From NCBI GenBank assembly GCA_963764685.1, contig CAVXTT010000031.1, positions 1 through 64,000 on the forward strand: 64,000 nt of DNA. The letters run 5' to 3'. Numbering within the stretch: position 1 is the first letter of the stretch; every line of letters begins with the position of its first letter. The translations under genes were made by a program, and so were the position numbers. The notes beneath the pieces are model-generated. The model saw only the letters and a program-made list of their open reading frames with translations, searched no databases and was not told where the DNA came from. This document shows positions 48,614-58,180 of this stretch, in pieces. This DNA comes from CAVXTT01 sp963764685 (lineage in GTDB: Bacteria; Bacteroidota; Ignavibacteria; Ignavibacteriales; Ignavibacteriaceae).

Positions 48614-51161
48614 CAAAACTCCTAATTGTTCTTTTCTCATTTTCTATAACTTTCTTTTCACAAACAGGTTCCGATTGCTCATTAAGATTTAATGACCAAA
48701 TGGGGTTCTCTAAAAATCAGGACAGATAGTAACTGTTACTGGTATTGTAACCTCAGCAAATCAGTTTGGCTCAAATGGTCCAGGTGCTATTCAGGATTTT
48801 ACAGCCGGAATTGGTGTTTATAATTCGGTTTGTAATCCTTCAAAATTGGTGATTCTGTTATTGTTACTGCTCAACTAACGAATTATAGGATTACGCAGAT
48901 TGATATGAGTATAGCAGGATCTTCTGTTGTTGTACATTCACGGGATATGTGGTAGAACCCAGGTATTTACACTTTACTCAAATTTTGAACAGCAATGGAA
49001 CGGACATGAAGAATTTGAAGGCAAATTGGTCAGAATAAATAATGTTACCATTACGGGATCAGGGAATTTTTTCAGGGTTCAAGTGGACAAAACTACCCTA
49101 TATCTGATTCTACGGGTTCAATGGAAATCCGGATTGATGAATCTGTTAATATTGTAGGAACACCTATTCCATCCGGAACAATTGATATAATTGGAGTACT
49201 GAGCCAGTTTAAAACAACTGCTCCTTATAGCTCAGGTTACCAGCTTCAACCAAGGTTTGTTCATGATCTAGTTTCTGACGCAAGGCCGGTTATCCTTAAT
49301 CCTGTAATTGCTTCAGATATTACACAAAATTCGTTTACAGTTTATTTCATACAGCGAGAAAAGGCAATAGCCAGGTTAAATGGGGTTTTACACCTCAACT
49401 GGAATTGACTCCGTTATTAATGACGATACTACTAGTCATAAGATTAAGATAAGGGTTGGAACAAGGAGAACATATTATTTTAAAGCTGTATCAACAATGA
49501 CAGGCACCAGCACAAGCGTCTCTACAATGCAAGTACAGCCTCAGGTGATACTTCTACCGGTACAATAAATGTTTACTTTAATTTTTCAATTGATCCTACA
49601 ACAGCAATTCCGGGCAATAAAGCAGAGGGTAATGTTGACTTTACTCAAAAATTAATTGACAGAATAAACGGTGCTAACTACTTCTATTGACTTGTCTGTT
49701 TACAGTTTCGATGGTCTTCCTGAAGTAGCAAATGCATTCGTTCTTGCTAAGAACAGTGGAGTAAAGATAAGGGTTGCTTATGATGCAGGACCAATTCAGG
49801 CAGGTATGCAGACTCTTATTGATGCTGGCATACCGGTTATCCAGAGACCTTCAGGTTTGGGTGGCATAAACCATAACAAGTTTTTTGTGTTTGATGCAAG
49901 GGATACAGTAACTGCAATGATTGGGTCTGGACAGGCTCATGGAATATTACTTCAACAGAATTAAACTGGAAGAACAATGCGGTTGAGATAAATGATATGC
50001 TTTAGCAAAAGCATACCAACTGAATTTGAGGAAATGTGGGGAAGCAGCGGCGATATCTCCAAACAGTGGAGCTTGCTAAATTTGGAGTAACAGAAAACTG
50101 ATAATACTCCGCACCAGTTTAATGTAAAAGGACAGGGACGTTAAGCTTTATTTCAGTCCCAGTGACGGTACACAACCAAAAGATTATTATCCCAAATACA
50201 TTCTGCAGATAAAAGTATCTATTTTGCGCAGTATGCTTTTACCAGAGGGGATCTTGTTACTGAGATGCAGAGCAGATATAACACTGGAGTAACAGATATT
50301 AAAGGAGTTATTGACCAGGAAAACACAACAGGAAGTCAATATAGTTTTCTGCAGACATTTGCTGAAATGTGGGGAGCAACTTCTCCTACGCAGCATCATA
50401 AGTATGCAATTATTGATGCTTCTTACAGCGAAAAGCAGCCTGTAGTTATAACCGGTTCTCATAATTGGTCTAATTCTGCAGAAAATGATAATGATGAAAA
50501 TACATTGATAATATTTGATCCTATGATAGCAAATCAATATTTGCAGGAATTTAAGAAGAGATATAATGAAGCAGGAGGAAATTCAAATATTTTTGTTCCT
50601 GTTGAACTTGTTTCTTTTACAGGATCTCTTTTGAACGGTAATGTAAAATTAAGCTGGACAACATCAACTGAGTTGAACAACTTTGGTTTTGAAGTCCAGC
50701 GCTCTTACGACAGAATCAACTTTTCATCAGCGGGTTTTATCAATGGAGCCGGAAATACGACAAATATTCAGAACTATACTTTTATAGATTATATAGAGCC
50801 GGCAGGACATAGCAGAATATACTACAGGCTGAAACAAGTGGATTTTAACGGAACTTCTGAATATTCCGAAATTGTTGAAGTTAATATATTCAAAAGCTTT
50901 GATTATAATCTTTTACAGAATTATCCTAATCCTTTTAATCCTACAACTAATATCACCTTTGAAATTCCTGTTGCTTTACCTGTTGTTCTGAAAATATTTG
51001 ATATTGCTGGCCAGGAAATTGTCACTTTAGTAAATGAAGTCAGGCAGCCGGGAAGCCACACCGTTAAATTTGATGCCTCGGGTTTTGCCTCAGGAATGTA
51101 CATTTATAGGCTTACTGCAGGAGACTATTTGGCCGTCAAAAAGATGAGCATCATAAAGTGA
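48610..51161 (+). CDS. Secreted phospholipase D/nuclease-like protein with two HKD motifs, OB-fold modules and sorting domain (frameshifted)
   Basis: ATG 48610 opens a signal peptide (MTKLLIVLFSFSITFFSQ). OB-fold-like modules follow (TVTGIVTSANQFGSNGPGAIQD; EEFEGKLVRINNVTI). A PLD domain has two H-x-K-x4-D motifs, HNKFFVFD (about 49871-49894) and HHKYAIID (about 50395-50418), each followed by a GSxxWS-like stretch (ITGSHNWSNSA). A beta domain and the sorting tail (QNYPNPFNPTTNITFEIP to KKMSIIK) end it. Two HKD motifs make a complete active site. Frames change at about ten places before 50265; the rest is open. It would cleave phosphodiesters outside the cell: DNA, RNA or phospholipid. Confidence 0.78.
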
Positions 51162-51260
51162 AAAGTTTACCTGATTAAAGATTCATTCTCTATCATCAGG
51201 TATCCTCTTTATCCTTCAACTGTGAGCAATCTAAACGCCTCAAAATTTGTTAAACTAACC

Positions 51261-51266
51261 TATAAT
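51261..51266 (+). promoter_or_regulatory. Possible -10 box of the atpD promoter
   Basis: A perfect TATAAT lies 45 bases upstream of the atpD start in an otherwise non-coding gap. I see no convincing -35 box at the right distance, so this is tentative. Confidence 0.3.
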
Positions 51267-51310
51267 CTTTAAATTCATAGACTAAATTCTAAATTGTTAA
51301 GGATAAATAA

Positions 51311-52720
51311 ATGGATGAAGTTAAAGGCCGTGTAATACAGGTAATTGGTCCAGTGATAGACATTGAATTTGAAGGTGGTCATTTACCTAAGATCCTCAAT
51401 GCAATCAGGATTCCCAGGAAAACTGTTGAAGGAGTGCAAGAGGATCTGATCGCTGAAGTTCAGCAGCATTTGGGTGAAGACAGGGTAAGAACGATTGCTA
51501 TGGATTCTACGGATGGTCTGGTTAGAGGAATGGATGCATTTGATACTGGTGACCCAATCTTAGTTCCTGTTGGCCCTGAGACCTTGGGCAGATTAATTAA
51601 TGTTACCGGCCAGGGAATCGATGGTCTTGGAGATATAAAAACCAAGATGAAATATCCTATTCACAGGGCTCGCTCCAAAATTTAAAAATCTTTCAACTAA
51701 AACTGAAATTTTTGAAACTGGAATTAAAGTTATAGATCTAATTGAACCTTATTCAAAAGGCGGAAAAACAGGATTATTCGGTGGTGCTGGTGTAGGCAAA
51801 ACAGTTATTATCCAGGAACTAATTCATAATATCGCACAGGAGCACGGCGGATATTCAGTATTTGCCGGTGTTGGTGAAAGAACCAGAGAAGGAAATGATC
51901 TATGGATCGGAAATGAAGGATTCCGGAGTTCTTTCCAAAACCGCATTGGTATTTGGTCAGATGAACGAACCTCCTGGAGCACGATTAAGAGTCGGATTAA
52001 CAGGATTAACAGTGGCAGAATATTTCAGAGATGAAGAGGGGAGAGATGTTCTTTTATTTATTGATAATATTTTCCGTTTTACTCAGGCAGGTTCTGAAGT
52101 CAGCGCTTTATTAGGCCGTATGCCTTCAGCTGTAGGATATCAGCCTAATCTTGCTACAGAAATGGGTGCACTACAGGAGAGAATTACTTCAACTGATAAA
52201 GGTTCAATTACTTCTGTTCAGGCTATTTATGTTCCGGCAGATGACTTAACAGATCCTGCTCCTGCAGCAGCTTTTGCACATCTTGATGCTACAACAGTTC
52301 TAAGCCGGCAGATATCTGAACTTGGTATTTATCCGGCTGTAGATCCGCTTGATTCAACTTCAAGAATTCTTGAGCCTGGAACAGTCGGAAATGAACATTA
52401 TTACTGTCGCCAAAAATGTTAAAGAAGTTCTTCAGCATTATAAGGATTTACAGGATATTATTAACATTCTTGGTATGGATGAATTATCTGATGAAGATAA
52501 AGTTATTGTAAGAAGAGCAAGAAGAATACAAAGATTCTTCAGCCAGCCTTTCTTTGTCGCTGAGCAATTTACCGGTCATAAAGGCAAGTATGTAAAGCTT
52601 GAAGATACTATTAGAGGTTTTAAGGGTATCATTGACGGATTATACGATGATCTTCCTGAGGGTGCCTTTATGTATGTAGGAACAATAGAAGAAGCCGTAG
52701 AACGCGCAAAGAAGATGTGA
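51311..52720 (+). CDS. atpD: F1-ATPase beta subunit (three frameshifts)
   Basis: Starts MDEVKGRVIQVIGPVIDIEF. The P-loop is GGAGVGKT, the Walker B region VLLFIDNIFRFTQAGSEVSALLGRMPSAVGYQP, and the C-terminal part runs to EEAVERAKKM. This is the catalytic subunit of the F-type ATP synthase. Frames change near 51675 (after MKYPIHR), 51905 (after ERTREGNDLW) and 52395 (after GNEHY). An essential gene is unlikely to carry three lesions, so these are probably sequence errors. atpC follows by one base. A separate atpD-atpC pair, away from the other atp genes, is usual in Bacteroidota/Chlorobi relatives. Confidence 0.93.
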
Positions 52721-52721
52721 T

Positions 52722-53141
52722 ATGGCTGAGTTAACATTAGAAATAATTACCCCAGCAAGATCCTTTTTTAAAGGAGTTGTTAAATCTGTTACTGTACCAG
52801 GATCGGCAGGCAGTTTCCAGGTTCTTGTTAATCATGCTCCTATAATCAGTACATTGGATATTGGTGAAATCAAAATTGAATTCCCTGATGGTAGTAAAAA
52901 GTATTATGCTACTGGCGGAGGAACAATTGAAGTAGCTAATAATTACGTTCTTGTCCTGGTTGATTCAATGGAACAAGCTGAGAATATTGATCCGGATCGT
53001 GCCAGGAAGGCGGCGGAAAGAGCCAAAGAGCGTTTATCAAAGCGTGAAAAGGAAACTGATTTATCCCGTGCTGAAAATGCATTGAAGAGAGCAAATAACC
53101 GTTTAAGGATGGTTGAGCGAAAAATAAGAAGCGAAATTTAA
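52722..53141 (+). CDS. atpC: F1-ATPase epsilon subunit
   Basis: The product has 139 residues: an N-terminal beta-sandwich (LEIITPARSFFKGVVKSVTVPGSAGSFQVLVNHAPIISTL) and a C-terminal helical hairpin (DPDRARKAAERAKERL to ANNRLRMVERKIRSEI). It is the regulatory and coupling stalk subunit. It is intact, one base after atpD, and followed by a terminator. Confidence 0.94.
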   Translation: MAELTLEIITPARSFFKGVVKSVTVPGSAGSFQVLVNHAPIISTLDIGEIKIEFPDGSKKYYATGGGTIEVANNYVLVLVDSMEQAENIDPDRARKAAERAKERLSKREKETDLSRAENALKRANNRLRMVERKIRSEI

Positions 53142-53144
53142 CTT

Positions 53145-53172
53145 AAAGCCCTGTAAATCAGGGCTTTTTAGT
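53145..53172 (+). terminator. Terminator after atpC
   Basis: AAAGCCCTG and CAGGGCTTT form a 9-bp stem with loop TAAAT, followed by T residues. It overlaps the end of the convergent LON-domain gene. Confidence 0.88.
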
Positions 53173-53788
53173 TTATGAATCCGTCGTTCATTATTATTCC
53201 ATTGTCTGCCTGGCTGTCATCAATCTGATCCTGGACTTTATTAAAGTGGTCCCTCAGAAATTGCAGCCGTATATTCTCATTCTGTATTATCAATAACTCC
53301 TGCTGTTCGGAGATAGATAACCCGGATTTCTCAGCAATTTTATATGATTTTATTTCAGAATTCTTAAAACTATTCCAGAAGGAATCTTCCAATTCTATGT
53401 TTACTTTGCTTAACAGATCTTTAAATGATGTTGTGGTTTCTGTAAGAAGATCAGGATCGGCAGAGGAATCATTGTCAGAATACTCCAGTGTTTCTGCAAG
53501 GTAGTAGCCGTCCTCATGCACGTCTATTTTAATGATTGCAAACCTTTCAATTCCTCTTACTATTATATCCATCTCACCGGACTCATATTTTTTTATTAAA
53601 TTTTCTACTGTAACATAACATCCAATGTTTGATATTTCAGTTCCAACCTGGGCTACGATACCGAATCCGCTATTATCAATTAAACATTGCCTGATCATCT
53701 TTTTATATCTTGATTCAAAAATATGAAGAGGATACCTGGATTTTGGATATACAACAAGCTTAAGAGGGAAAAGGGGAATTTTATTCAT
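53168..53788 (-). CDS. LON substrate-binding domain protein
   Basis: 206 residues that correspond to the N-terminal domain of Lon protease alone (KIPLFPLKLVVYPKSRYPLHIFESRYKKMI; GCYVTVENLIKKYESGEMDIIVRGIERF). There is no AAA or protease part. Stand-alone LON-domain proteins are common in this phylum; the role is unproven and may be substrate binding or protein quality control. The start at 53788 precedes the SOD terminator; it is probably its own transcript. Confidence 0.82.
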   Translation of the reverse strand: MNKIPLFPLKLVVYPKSRYPLHIFESRYKKMIRQCLIDNSGFGIVAQVGTEISNIGCYVTVENLIKKYESGEMDIIVRGIERFAIIKIDVHEDGYYLAETLEYSDNDSSADPDLLTETTTSFKDLLSKVNIELEDSFWNSFKNSEIKSYKIAEKSGLSISEQQELLIIQNENIRLQFLRDHFNKVQDQIDDSQADNGIIMNDGFIN

Positions 53789-53813
53789 AATAACTCTTAA
53801 AATAAAATAAAAA

Positions 53814-53833
53814 AGGCTGCTAAAAAGCAGCCT
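53814..53833 (-). terminator. Terminator after the superoxide dismutase gene
   Basis: AGGCTGCT and AGCAGCCT form an 8-bp stem with a four-base loop, and on the minus strand a run of T follows. It is six bases past the sod stop. Confidence 0.8.
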
Positions 53834-53838
53834 GTAAA

Positions 53839-54561
53839 TTACTTAACTTTGTTATAAAGATTTGTTACTTCATCCCAATTTACTACATTCCACCAATTCT
53901 CAATATAATCAGCTCTTTTATTCTGGTACTTCAGATAATATGCATGTTCCCAAACATCTAGTCCGAGAATCGGGGTTCCTTTTTTTTCAGTTATATCCAT
54001 TAAAGGATTGTCCTGGTTTGGAGTAGAGGTAATTTCAAGCTTTCCATTGTTTGAAATGAGCCATGCCCATCCTGATCCAAATCTTGTCATCGCAGCTTCA
54101 CCGAATAGTTTCTTAAACTGCTCAAAGGAGCCAAAGCTGGAGGTAATGGCTTTTTCAATTTCTCCCTTTGGGAATCCACCGCCATTCTTCTTCATTAAAG
54201 TCCAGAAAAGAGAATGATTATAATGACCACCGCCATTATTACGGACAGCTACAGGGTATTTAGAAATGCTTTTCATCAGATCTTCCAGTGATTTTCCTTC
54301 TCCCTCGGAGCCTTCCAGAGCTTTATTCAGGTTTGTTACATAAGCCTGGTGATGTTTTGTATGATGTATTTCCATTGTCTGCTTGTCAATGTATGGTTCA
54401 AGGGCATCATACTCATATGGTAAATTGGGTAATTCAAACTTAGCCATTGATGTCTTCCTATATAATTTATTGTTTAAAGAATTTAATTTCTTCTCGATTG
54501 GACTAATACCTGCTATCAAAGGAACTGCAGCCATTGAAAAAATGAATTTTCTTCTTTGCAT
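53839..54561 (-). CDS. sod: Fe/Mn superoxide dismutase with Tat-like leader
   Basis: 240 residues. The SOD fold begins at about 40 (KFELPNLPYEYDALEPYIDKQ). Metal ligands are His66 (EIHHTKHHQ), His in HYNHSLFW, and Asp/His in LDVWEHAYY. Residues 1-38 are extra: QRRKFIFSMAAVPLIAG looks like a twin-arginine signal (RR followed by K-F-I and a mild hydrophobic core). An in-frame ATG at residue 39 (MAKFELPN) would give a cytosolic form of normal length. The twin-arginine start is the longer choice and I prefer it, since exported Fe/Mn SODs are folded with metal before transport. It detoxifies superoxide. Confidence 0.9.
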   Translation of the reverse strand: MQRRKFIFSMAAVPLIAGISPIEKKLNSLNNKLYRKTSMAKFELPNLPYEYDALEPYIDKQTMEIHHTKHHQAYVTNLNKALEGSEGEGKSLEDLMKSISKYPVAVRNNGGGHYNHSLFWTLMKKNGGGFPKGEIEKAITSSFGSFEQFKKLFGEAAMTRFGSGWAWLISNNGKLEITSTPNQDNPLMDITEKKGTPILGLDVWEHAYYLKYQNKRADYIENWWNVVNWDEVTNLYNKVK

Positions 54562-54652
54562 GTCTTGCCTTTTTATTTAATCATTAGATACAAAGATTAG
54601 GGTATAAGATTCCAAATAATTTTTAAATGATAGTCAGATCACATTAAGGAAA

Positions 54653-54994
54653 TCAGACACCAAAAGATTCGCCGCACCCACAGGTTTTAACAGCATTAGG
54701 ATTATTGAAAATAAACCCGCGGCCGTTCAAACCATCAGTGAAATCCAGTTCGGTACCTGATAGATAGAACAGACTTTTGCCGTCTACAAAAAGTTTAATG
54801 TTATCGGATTCGATTACAGTATCACTTTCTTTAGAAGCTTCGTCAAACTGTATTGTATATGTTAATCCCGAACACCCGCCGCCCTTCACTCCGACTCTTA
54901 ATCCAAAATTCTCCGGTATACTATTTTCTGACATGATCTTCTTTATCTCTTTAACAGCCTTCTCAGTTATCTTTATTTCAGCTTCAGCAACCAT
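54653..54994 (-). CDS. IscA/ErpA-type iron-sulfur cluster carrier
   Basis: 113 residues. The HesB fold has the three cysteines of A-type carriers: GGGCSGLTY and the terminal CGCGESF. It carries Fe-S clusters to apoproteins. It is the last gene of a small minus-strand group: cysteine desulfurase, a 102-residue unknown protein and this gene, with gaps of 7 and 38 bases. Confidence 0.92.
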   Translation of the reverse strand: MVAEAEIKITEKAVKEIKKIMSENSIPENFGLRVGVKGGGCSGLTYTIQFDEASKESDTVIESDNIKLFVDGKSLFYLSGTELDFTDGLNGRGFIFNNPNAVKTCGCGESFGV

Positions 54995-55032
54995 ATAATT
55001 CCTCGATTATTAATAATTGTATTTTATATTGC

Positions 55033-55341
55033 CTAAAACGGATCACCAGGTTTACTGGTAACATATTCGGGCATATTAATCATCCATACTCCTTCAGAAA
55101 CTTTTTTGAAGAAATTCTTTTCTTCGAAATAGGAGCCCATTTTTACAGCAAGCCTCAGGTTATCAGCTGCTGATAAACTGGCATTCTTTTTTTCAAAATA
55201 AAATTTGATTCCGTATTCCAAATCCCTGAAGAAGAAATTTGATTTGTGGAATAAAGGGAACCTTGATTTTAAATAGCTCAGGAAGATCTCTTCATCTTTA
55301 ATTAATTCCTCGAGCATTTTATTAGTTTTAGTAGCACTCAT
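55033..55341 (-). CDS. Small protein of unknown function between iscS-like and iscA-like genes
   Basis: 102 residues, no signal or membrane segment, charged, with predicted helical stretches (TNKMLEELIKDEEIFLSYLKSRF) and an aromatic middle (SNFFFRDLEYGIKFYF). It starts seven bases after the desulfurase stop, and the iscA-like start follows 38 bases later, so it is co-transcribed with Fe-S genes. I do not recognise it. Position suggests a helper of Fe-S assembly, but that is inference. Confidence 0.7.
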   Translation of the reverse strand: MSATKTNKMLEELIKDEEIFLSYLKSRFPLFHKSNFFFRDLEYGIKFYFEKKNASLSAADNLRLAVKMGSYFEEKNFFKKVSEGVWMINMPEYVTSKPGDPF

Positions 55342-55348
55342 TTTATTA

Positions 55349-56516
55349 TTACATTTTGTTTAGTGAATAATTTCTGATCTTATTTACAGCATCTGTTATA
55401 CATCCGGCAGCATATTTGATTTCATCATCAGTCGTGAATCGGCCAATACTCAATCTTATTGATGATCGGGCTTCTTCATCTGTGAGACCGATTGCTTTTA
55501 AAACATGACTTGGTTTATCTGATCCGGAGGAACAAGCAGAACCAGCTGAAAATGCTAATTCTCTTAATTCCATCATTAATTTGTCTGCCTCAACATCCTT
55601 AATACATATATTCAGATTATTCGGCAAACGTGAAGATAGACTCCCATTGACTTTAATGTCGTCTATATTTTCGTCGAGTATACTGAGCAGCTGATCCCTT
55701 AACCGGCTAACAGATCTATGTTCCACAGTCAATAAATTATTGCATAATTCAGCTGCTTTTCCAATTGCTGCAATCCCAGGTGTATTTAAAGTTCCCGGTC
55801 TCAAACTTTTTTCCTGACCTCCTCCAAACATTAAGGGAGCAACTCTTATAGAAGGATTCTTTTTCTTAAGAAAAAAACCTCCCGTCCCTTTCGGTGCATA
55901 AAACTTATGGCCACTGAATGAAAGTAAATCAATGTTCATTTTAATAACATCCAGCGGAATTTTACCAAACGCCTGCGAAGCATCGGTGTGGAATAATACA
56001 TTTCTACTGCTGCAGATTGCACCTATCTCGGCTAAATCATTTGTTAGCACCGATTTCATTATTAGCAGCCATAATTGATACAAGTATAGTCCTGTCTGTT
56101 AAAAGTTCTTTTAATTCCTCAGTATTAATTAATCCCTGATTATTAACTTTCAAATAACTAACGGAAAATCCATTCTGCTCAAGGTATCTTAAAGAATCTA
56201 ATACTGCTGAATGTTCAGTTACAGTAGATATTATATGCTTTCCCTTAAAGGAATAGGCTTTTGCAATTCCGAAATGGATTATATTTATTGACTCAGTGGC
56301 ACCAGATGTAAAGTAGATTTCCGAGTGGTCAGCATTTATAAGGTCGGCAATCTTTTTCCGGGCTGTTCTCACAGCTCCTTCAGCTTCATATCCAAAAGTA
56401 TGTTTACTGGATGCATTTCCATGTTTGGTAGATAAATATGGTTTCATCTCTTCAAAGACCAATGGATCTACAGGAGTAGTAGCGTTATAATCGAAATATA
56501 AAGGAGTTTTTATCAT
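55349..56516 (-). CDS. Cysteine desulfurase, IscS/NifS family (one frameshift)
   Basis: About 385 residues with pyridoxal phosphate. The N-terminal part is YFDYNATTPVDPLVFEEMKPYL and the Fe-S family motif TSGATESIN; the PLP lysine is in SFSGHKFYAPKG, and the catalytic loop Cys in SAGSACSSGS. The frame changes near 56043 (after MAANNEIG, continuing TNDLAEIGAICSS). The single lesion sits in a conserved region and is probably an error. It supplies sulfur for Fe-S clusters and, with the iscA-like gene downstream, forms the local assembly operon. IscS and NifS cannot be told apart here. Confidence 0.9.
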
Positions 56517-56653
56517 ATTTTTAAAAATCTCCTTTCCAGGATAAAAATCCTTAAAAAGGAGTTAAAAACTAACTATGAAGTACTTATTATGCAATTGTTA
56601 AATGTAGTGTAAAATTTTAATTTGATGGCTGTCATAATTGAATTATTTGAAGA

Positions 56654-57682
56654 ATGTCTCTTCTGATTAAAAAATTAATAATAATAGTAAATTTTACTTT
56701 AATTATACTTTTTCAAGGGTGCAGTTCACCTGCTGCAGATTATTTCACGCTGGGTTTGGAAAAGTATAAACAGAAAGATTATTGGACTGCTATGACTTTT
56801 TTCAATAAAAGCATTGAATCCGATTCATCTTTTGCAGATGCTTTTATTTATCTGGGAAAAGCTCAAAAAGAGCTTAATTATCTCAGGTCGGCTAATGAGA
56901 ATTATGAAAGAGCACTTTTGTTGGATTCAGCTAAGAGCGAGGTTTATATTGACAAAGGTGTAAATAATATGAAATTGCTCAACTTTGATCAGGCCCTTGA
57001 TGACTTTAATCAGGCTATCCTGCTCGATTCAACAAAAATTCAAGCTTTTTTGGGGAGAGCGTATATTTTTAATATGAAAGAGAAGTATGAATTAGCAATA
57101 GAAGATTATTCAAGAGCTATCGAGCTCGATAGTTATAATGAAAAAGCTTTTTTTAATAGAGGTATGGCAAAAAGTAAAATTTGGGATAACTCAGGTGCCA
57201 TTGAAGATTTTTCGAAAGCTATTGATCTTAATAAAAGAAATTATGAGGCTTATTTTCATATCGGGAATGAATATTTTTTTGCAAATAAATATAAGGAAGC
57301 TGTAAAATATTTCACAAGTGCAATTGATATTAACAATAGGTTTACAGATGCACTATATATGCGGGGTGAATCTTACAGGAAAATGATGCTTATCAGGGAT
57401 GCCGCCAATGACTATTCTAAAATAATCCAGCTGGATTCAACTTATGTTGAAGCTTACTTGAGCAGGAGTGAAATAAAAGTAATCCTTAAGGATTATAAAG
57501 GAGCTGTCTCAGACTGTAATTATGCAATTAAATTTAATCCTAAATCAGGAAGAGCTTTTTTGTTACGCGGTGAGGCCTACCTGAAATTAAAAAACAAAAA
57601 AAGTGCATGCAAAGACTTTTCTAAAGCAGGTGAAATGGGTTATTTTGAGGCATATGAAAAAATTAAAAAATACTGCAGGTAA
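56654..57682 (+). CDS. TPR-repeat lipoprotein
   Basis: 342 residues. A lipoprotein signal (LIILFQGCSS) is followed by about eight TPR repeats of 34 residues (ADYFTLGLEKYKQKDYWTAMTFF; AFFNRGMAKSKIWDNSGAIEDFSKAI; ALYMRGESYRKMMLIRDAANDYSKII). It is likely tethered to a membrane in the periplasm and acts as a scaffold. The next gene begins four bases later. Confidence 0.85.
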   Translation: MSLLIKKLIIIVNFTLIILFQGCSSPAADYFTLGLEKYKQKDYWTAMTFFNKSIESDSSFADAFIYLGKAQKELNYLRSANENYERALLLDSAKSEVYIDKGVNNMKLLNFDQALDDFNQAILLDSTKIQAFLGRAYIFNMKEKYELAIEDYSRAIELDSYNEKAFFNRGMAKSKIWDNSGAIEDFSKAIDLNKRNYEAYFHIGNEYFFANKYKEAVKYFTSAIDINNRFTDALYMRGESYRKMMLIRDAANDYSKIIQLDSTYVEAYLSRSEIKVILKDYKGAVSDCNYAIKFNPKSGRAFLLRGEAYLKLKNKKSACKDFSKAGEMGYFEAYEKIKKYCR

Positions 57683-57685
57683 TAC

Positions 57686-58135
57686 ATGAATGAAGAACAT
57701 AATGACTTTTATAAAAAATTAAGAAGTGATATAAAGGAATGGATCGAGACAAAGTCCGGTAAAGAAAATAAATGGACAGACTACATACTTCTTGCACCCG
57801 ATCTTTTCCATCTGCTCATAAAATTATCGATGGATAAGGAGGTCCCGGTTGATAAAAAAGTTAGACTCGGAGCTGTTATTGCTTACTTTGTACTTCCACT
57901 TGACCTTTTTCCGGAAATACTTCTAGGACCTATCGGATACCTGGATGATATTTTACTCTCAGCTTATATATTAAACGAACTCTTCAATACCATTGATCCT
58001 CAAATAGTTATGAAGCATTGGGCAGGAGACAGGGATCTGCTGAATGCAGTTAGGACAATAATTGCAAATGCCAATGATTTTCTTGAGAAGAGTGTTTTGA
58101 ATAAACTAAAGAATAAATTTAAAATAAGGTTTTAA
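57686..58135 (+). CDS. DUF1232 (YkvA-like) protein
   Basis: 149 residues. The DUF1232 core is clear at about 55-100: VPVDKKVRLGAVIAYFVLPLDLFPE, then GYLDDILLSAYILNELF. It has one or two membrane-associated hydrophobic stretches. Function unknown. It is probably in one transcript with the TPR lipoprotein. Confidence 0.8.
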   Translation: MNEEHNDFYKKLRSDIKEWIETKSGKENKWTDYILLAPDLFHLLIKLSMDKEVPVDKKVRLGAVIAYFVLPLDLFPEILLGPIGYLDDILLSAYILNELFNTIDPQIVMKHWAGDRDLLNAVRTIIANANDFLEKSVLNKLKNKFKIRF

Positions 58136-58149
58136 TTATATATTAATTA

Positions 58150-58175
58150 AAAAAGCCCCTGAATAAGGGGCTATG
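58150..58175. terminator. Bidirectional terminator between DUF1232 gene and nuoN
   Basis: AGCCCCT and AGGGGCT form a 7-bp stem with loop GAATA. A-rich sequence on the left favours the minus-strand (nuoN) transcript. Confidence 0.75.
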
Positions 58176-58180
58176 TCATT

